A stretch of DNA of 64,000 nucleotides. It comes from Siphonodentalium dalli. Lineage: Eukaryota > Mollusca > Scaphopoda > Gadilida > Siphonodentaliidae. Position 1 is the first letter of the stretch. Each line of letters starts with the position of its first letter. The notes beneath the pieces were generated by a model that saw only the letters and a program-made list of their open reading frames with translations, did not search any database and was not told where the DNA came from. The position numbers and the translations under genes are program-made. The DNA is taken from the NCBI GenBank assembly GCA_032622095.1, contig CP136066.1, positions 91,719,319 through 91,783,318 on the forward strand, given 5' to 3'. This document shows, piece after piece, positions 59,319-64,000 of the stretch.

Positions 59319-59953
59319 AGATACAGAATCCAATTTAATGTCCATAAATTACTGTTTCTTTGGCTTCGGGGGTAAAACAAATATTTGATTCGAGGAACCC
59401 ACCCCCTCAAAACTCTTTAAGAGTTGTGATTTAAATTTTTTTGAAATCTTAACCGTCAGCCAAGCAAAAATTCCACGGACTACTTCCAGAAATATACGGA
59501 TGCCATTACTAGAGGTCATGGCTCATGGTGGCCATCGAAAATTATTTTCAGAATATAAGACGATGAATAGTATCGTCAGCAACAAAAAATTAAATTTCTT
59601 GTGATAGCTGGCCTGCGGATACATACATAAACTTATTTACAAATTGGTAATCATGATTTATTCATCCAAATACTGTACATGTTATTATGCTGGTTACACA
59701 TGGAAATAGATGTTTATTTACACTTGTGATGACACATTTTGGGGATGGAATTTCAATTTTTAACTCACCATTCAAATTGCAAAGAAAAAGGTTATTATAT
59801 GACTTATTCGGCAAATATGATACCATGTTTGGTATTTTGAATATTTACTGGTAATAAAATAATTTGGATAACTAAATCGACTTTTGGTGAATTTCCATTG
59901 TTATTGTAACTGGGTGATGCAGGGACCATCAAATTGGATTGTGAATCTTCAAT
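59315..59953. mobile_element. Family F element, copy 5, diverged
   Basis: It starts TTAAAGATACAGAATCC and ends CAAATTGGATTGTGAATC. The inner GCTTCGGGGGTAAAAC block is present. About 300 bp in the middle are unlike other copies. Confidence 0.6.
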
Positions 59954-60177
59954 TCATCCCAAATCCATCACCGATTAACATTCAAAATTGATACCACAGA
60001 GCAGAATCGCCAGATAACACTTATATGAAAGAATTGTTCTCTATGGTGCTTCTTCAGATGTGTGAAGTAAGATTACTTGATGACCTTCGTTAATCCTCTA
60101 CAGCCTTGACAAAAGCTTGGACACATATATTACACTATGTTCTGGCTTATTATCAAACATAAGAAAACATAACATTT

Positions 60178-60422
60178 TCTATACTGAATGAATTCTCCTA
60201 TTCAGTTATAAAAGTATACATTGGAACGGTCTATTATTCATTTGAAGGGGCATACAGGTAATAAAAGCTGATGAAAAAAGATAATATAAAAGCAGAATGA
60301 TTCATATTGTTGGTGGCAAATGTTCAGATAATAAGTTCAACAACAACCGATTGAACTTATTATCTGAACATTTCCTAAGGGATAACTACTCGTCAATGAG
60401 TATTAGCATAAAACATGTTAAA
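60178..60422. mobile_element. Family G element, copy 5
   Basis: TCTATACTGAATGAATTCTC to AAAACATGTTAA, with a clean inner stem at about 60317-60372. Confidence 0.72.
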
Positions 60423-60529
60423 CCACCTTCCATTTGTAGGGATATATTGACACAAAGACATAATTCCCATGTCCAACGATTTATTCTCGCCTCGGGTTGA
60501 AACATTTACAGATTGCAATTTGCATAGTT

Positions 60530-62050
60530 ATACCCCCGCAACGAAGTTTGGGGGGGGGGGGGTGTATACTGGAGGCAGCTTGTCCGTCCGTCCGTGGACA
60601 CAAATTTGTCCGGAGTTTTTCTCAGTCGTTTTTATACCCCCCGCACCGAAGTTAGGGGGGTATACTGGAGTCAGCTCGTCCGTCGTCCGTCCGTGGACAC
60701 AAATTTGTCCGGAGTTTTTCTCAGTCGTTTTTTGATCAATTTCCGTGAAACTTGGCACAGACATCAACCACGATGGGAACCTGTGCACCTGCGATTATGA
60801 CGTCTGTCGGACTTTTTTTGGTGGAGTTATCCCCCCTTTGTCGACTTAGAAAATGTTCGCAACATGTATACTTTTGTCCGAGCTTTTATTCCTACATTTT
60901 TAGGTAAATTTTTTTTAACTTGGCACATATATTTAGTACCATGGGAACTTGTGCACCTGCGATTATGACGTATGTCTGAAAAAATTTGGTGGAGTTATCT
61001 CCCTTTTTCGACTTAGAATTTTTTTTGCAACATGCATAATTTTGTCCGAGCTTTTATTCCTACATTTTTCGGTCAATGTTTTTTAATCTTGGCACTGATA
61101 TATTAGGTCCATGGGAACCTGTGCACCTGCGATTATGACGTCTGTCCGACATTTTTTTTGTGTCGAGTTATTCCCCTTAGAATTGTTTTCGCAACATGTA
61201 TAATTTTGTCCAAGCTTTTATTCCTACATTTTTCGGTCAATATGTTTAAGATTAGGGTTATGGTTGTACACCTGCAATGGGAACTGTTATTTTATTATTT
61301 TAACTAAATGTTTACTGACATGTGAAACATCTTAGTATTTTAAAAACGGGGGTATCCGTAGTCCCATTGGGACAGTCACACCTCTAGTTTGATCAATTTC
61401 CGTGAAACTTGGCACAGGCATCAATCATCATGGGAACCTGTGCACCTGCGATTATGACGTCTGTCGAAACTTTTTTTGGTGGAGTTATCCCCCCTTTTTC
61501 GACTTAGAAATGTTTTGCAACATGTATAATTTTGTCTGAGCTTTTATTCCTACATTTTTAGGTTAATTTTTGTTTAACTTGGCACAGATATTTAGTACCA
61601 TGGGAACCTGTGCACCTGCGGTTATGACGTCTGTCTGGCATTTTTTTGTGGAGTTATCCCCCTTTTTCGACTTAGACATTTTTTTGCAACATGCCTAATT
61701 TTGTCCGATCTTTTATTTCTACATTTTTATGTCAATGTTTTTTAATCTTGGCACTGATATTTAGTACCATGAGAACCTGTGCACCTGCGATTATGATGTC
61801 TGTCCAACTTATTTTGCGCAGTTATTCCCCTTTTTCGATTTAGAACATTTTTGCAAAATGCATAATTTTTCGGTCAATAGGTTTAAGATTACGTTTAGGT
61901 TTGTGCACCTGCAATAGGAACTGTTATTTTATTATTTTAACTAAATGTTTACTGACATGTGAAACATCTTAGTATTTTAAAAACACGGGGGGGGGGGTGT
62001 ATCCTTAGTCCCATTGGGACAGTCAGAATGGGACTGTCACACATCTAGTT
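60530..62050. repeat. CCCCGCAACGAAGT module with ~169-bp units, copy 2
   Basis: Two module heads (60531 and 60632) lead into units anchored by GTGCACCTGCG at 60783, 60951, 61121, 61440, 61610 and 61779. The block has two internal ends with CATTGGGACAGTCACACC (61361 and 62010), so the module itself is duplicated. Confidence 0.85.
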
Positions 62051-62661
62051 ATTGCTGTTCATGAATTTTAGGATTGCTTTTAAGTTTATTAAATGTTTTG
62101 CTGGTAACCAGATATATAATCCGAATGTGGATCTAAAATGCGGTTAAAGATTGAACACCAGCGCCCAGCCATTTACTTCATGGTGTGTAACGAAACAACT
62201 GCAGACATATAGATGATCTCCAACAAGTTATGTTGGGATAGTAGATTTTATGAAACAAGTTTCATAAAATCTCATATTACAAAATAAGGAGTTGAAAATC
62301 TTGTATAAAACATGAAAAAATCTAGAGCTTTATGCATTTTTAACAAATCAATATCCTTAAAAGAAGCTGAAAATTCAGACATTTACAGCGTTGGCTGAGA
62401 CACTTCACAACCATATACGACGGTATTGCGCACTCAGGCTGCCGATGAAAACTATAGTCCCCTAATTTGCCTCTTTGTTTTTGTGTCTATTTTCATTAGT
62501 GCAACGAAGTTGGACAAGAATTTAACTTTAATGAACAAAGCAATCATTTTTCAATGTCCTGTGTTGGTGTCATGCATGGCTTTTCGAAATAGTATTGATG
62601 CACGCTGTCATTTTGTTGGTGCGATGCCAATTATCCTGGGAAGCATGCGCATATTCATCAC
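62051..62661. other. Intergenic sequence, nothing recognised
   Basis: One 86-codon open frame (62426-62686) shows no family pattern, and its end runs into a family F copy. Confidence 0.35.
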
Positions 62662-62998
62662 TAGTTCATTCATCAAAGCTCAGTGATCAGATATAAATTT
62701 TTGAAATTTGTTATTTCCCCGGGATATGAATTTTTTGCGGCCTGGCAAATATTCGTCAAGCCGAAGTTCTCGGACCAATTTGTGGATGAAGATGGATAAC
62801 TCTAAAATCAAGTGGCTTTGGGTGTTAGCGATTTGACAATCCGGCCAAATTTCATTGAACAAAATGTTGATAATTAACACAATTTGGACAATTTTATCGA
62901 TTCTGATAACTGAAGCAGCATTTAAAAATATGTTGTTGTTGTTGTTGTTGGAATATGATGATATGGGGACCATCGAATTGGATTGAGTACCTTCAACT
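62662..62998. mobile_element. Family F element, copy 6, left end lost
   Basis: From TCATCAAAGCTCAGTGATC to GGATTGAGTACCTTCAA. It contains a GTT microsatellite at 62932-62949. Confidence 0.7.
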
Positions 62999-63361
62999 GA
63001 TCTTTAGTAGGCTCATGCAGTAGCATGAATAAAACAATATCAACTTGTGATAGGTCTTGTCCATTTCTGAATTCTTCAGAATTTATAAATACGTGCACCC
63101 CCTGTGTATATCAGTCATCTTACACAGCCTTATGTGAATGGTAGTTGATATATTCATGAACCACAATGGGGTGGAGGATATCCACATGCAGATCATCACT
63201 GGTTGCATTAAGACATCTTCTGAATTAAGCCACAACAGAAAATGTATAAACCTCATCAAAAAGCCACCTGTGCGGGGATACTTTGTGCAGTGCATCGTGT
63301 TAATGTTGGGGAAAACTGATTTATCAACAACAACAAAAACTCACAGGATCACTTTATTGTT

Positions 63362-63641
63362 TTAAAGGGGGAATGTACACTAAATCCGACCATTTAGGGG
63401 ACCATCTCCTTTTATAATCAACAGAATATATGCAACAAATGAATGAATTTGAGCCATGGATTAGTGCAAAATACACTCGTGTGCTCTATGAACTATGCAA
63501 AGAAAATGGTAATTGTATTGAAAATGAATTTATGACTCCAGTCATAAATTAGTCATAAATTCATTTTCATTATAATTATCATGTTTTTAAAAAGGAGATG
63601 GTCCCAAAAATGGTCGGATTTAGTGTACAATGCCCATTTAA
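63362..63641. mobile_element. Palindromic TTAA element, single copy
   Basis: TTAAAGGGGGAATGTACACT and its inverse (GTACAATGCCCATTTAA) bound about 280 bp. The arms share CTAAATCCGACCATTTAGGG-type sequence and an AAAAGGAGATGGTCCC stretch. The centre is a further small palindrome (TTTATGACTCCAGTCATAAA). Confidence 0.78.
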
Positions 63642-64000
63642 GTTTCCACTTGTAAGAGAACACCCATTATTCCAGAAAGACAATCATGACAGGTTTGATA
63701 ATATAAGTACAAAAAGTAATGAAAATTAAAGTGCAATAGAACTACATGAGTTTTTGTGACATAATGTATTACTTTCAATTACATGCAATGCAGAAAAGGA
63801 CAATTACAGATTACTTTTCATTCACAAGCATTCAACCAGAGTAATATTGTTTAAAATTTTCAGTTGTTTAGATTTATAACTTTCAAATATTATTTAGAAG
63901 AAGTCCTGAACTCAGATTATATTACCAAAATATTTATTTAAACGTCCATCACAGTAAACATACCGGCCGCATTCATATATGCTGGTACTGGCATACCAGA

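Noticed and set aside
48147-64000. A second gene downstream of TDRD9
   Set aside because: Open frames are short, lie largely in repeats and show no recognisable domain or spliceable series.

Overview
The window is eukaryotic, AT-rich, and almost entirely intron and repeat. It carries the 3' part of one recognisable gene on the + strand: TDRD9/spindle-E, the piRNA-pathway DEAH helicase with a Tudor domain. Twenty coding exons between 1541 and 47786 can be joined with every splice phase matching. They encode the C-terminal 821 residues: the end of the helicase C-terminal (HA2/OB) region, one extended Tudor domain with a VDFGN motif, a long C-terminal region and a C-terminal C2H2/U1-like zinc finger. 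The ATPase core lies upstream of the window. The exon style, the intron sizes and the interspersed modules rich in GTCCGTCC and CCCCGCAACGAAGT suggest a lophotrochozoan, most likely a mollusc. That assignment is inference.

About 1.6-47.6 kb is intron, packed with short non-autonomous DNA transposons. The main groups are: (A) about 18 copies of a ~250-bp element flanked by TTAA and carrying two ~55-bp hairpins; (B) 14 copies of a near-perfect palindrome flanked by TA (mariner-like); (C) ten copies of a palindromic element with GAGGTCCCCAGAGGGTGAAT arms; (D) a ~210-bp TTAA palindrome, plus chimeras that place the A hairpin inside D-type or third-type ends; (F, G) further families with TTAA ends; eight hAT-like elements that each keep an exact 8-bp target duplication; and one long-arm Mutator-like element. 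Several are nested, so a relative order of insertion can be read. Arrays of ~155-178-bp units occur at 16.5, 26.5, 30.3, 31.3, 40.9, 42.9 and 60.7 kb.

47.8-64 kb, downstream of the gene, has the same repeat families and no further gene that I can support. Most open reading frames in the window are short chance frames inside repeats.

The points most worth a second look are: a 45-bp tandem duplication that copies the end of exon 18 together with its splice donor, giving four identical in-frame donors; a GC-AG intron after exon 7; the chimeric TTAA elements that share termini but swap cores; the common ~170-bp monomer pattern of otherwise different arrays; and a set of eight TCAAGGTCA sites in four inverted pairs at 58.5-58.9 kb.
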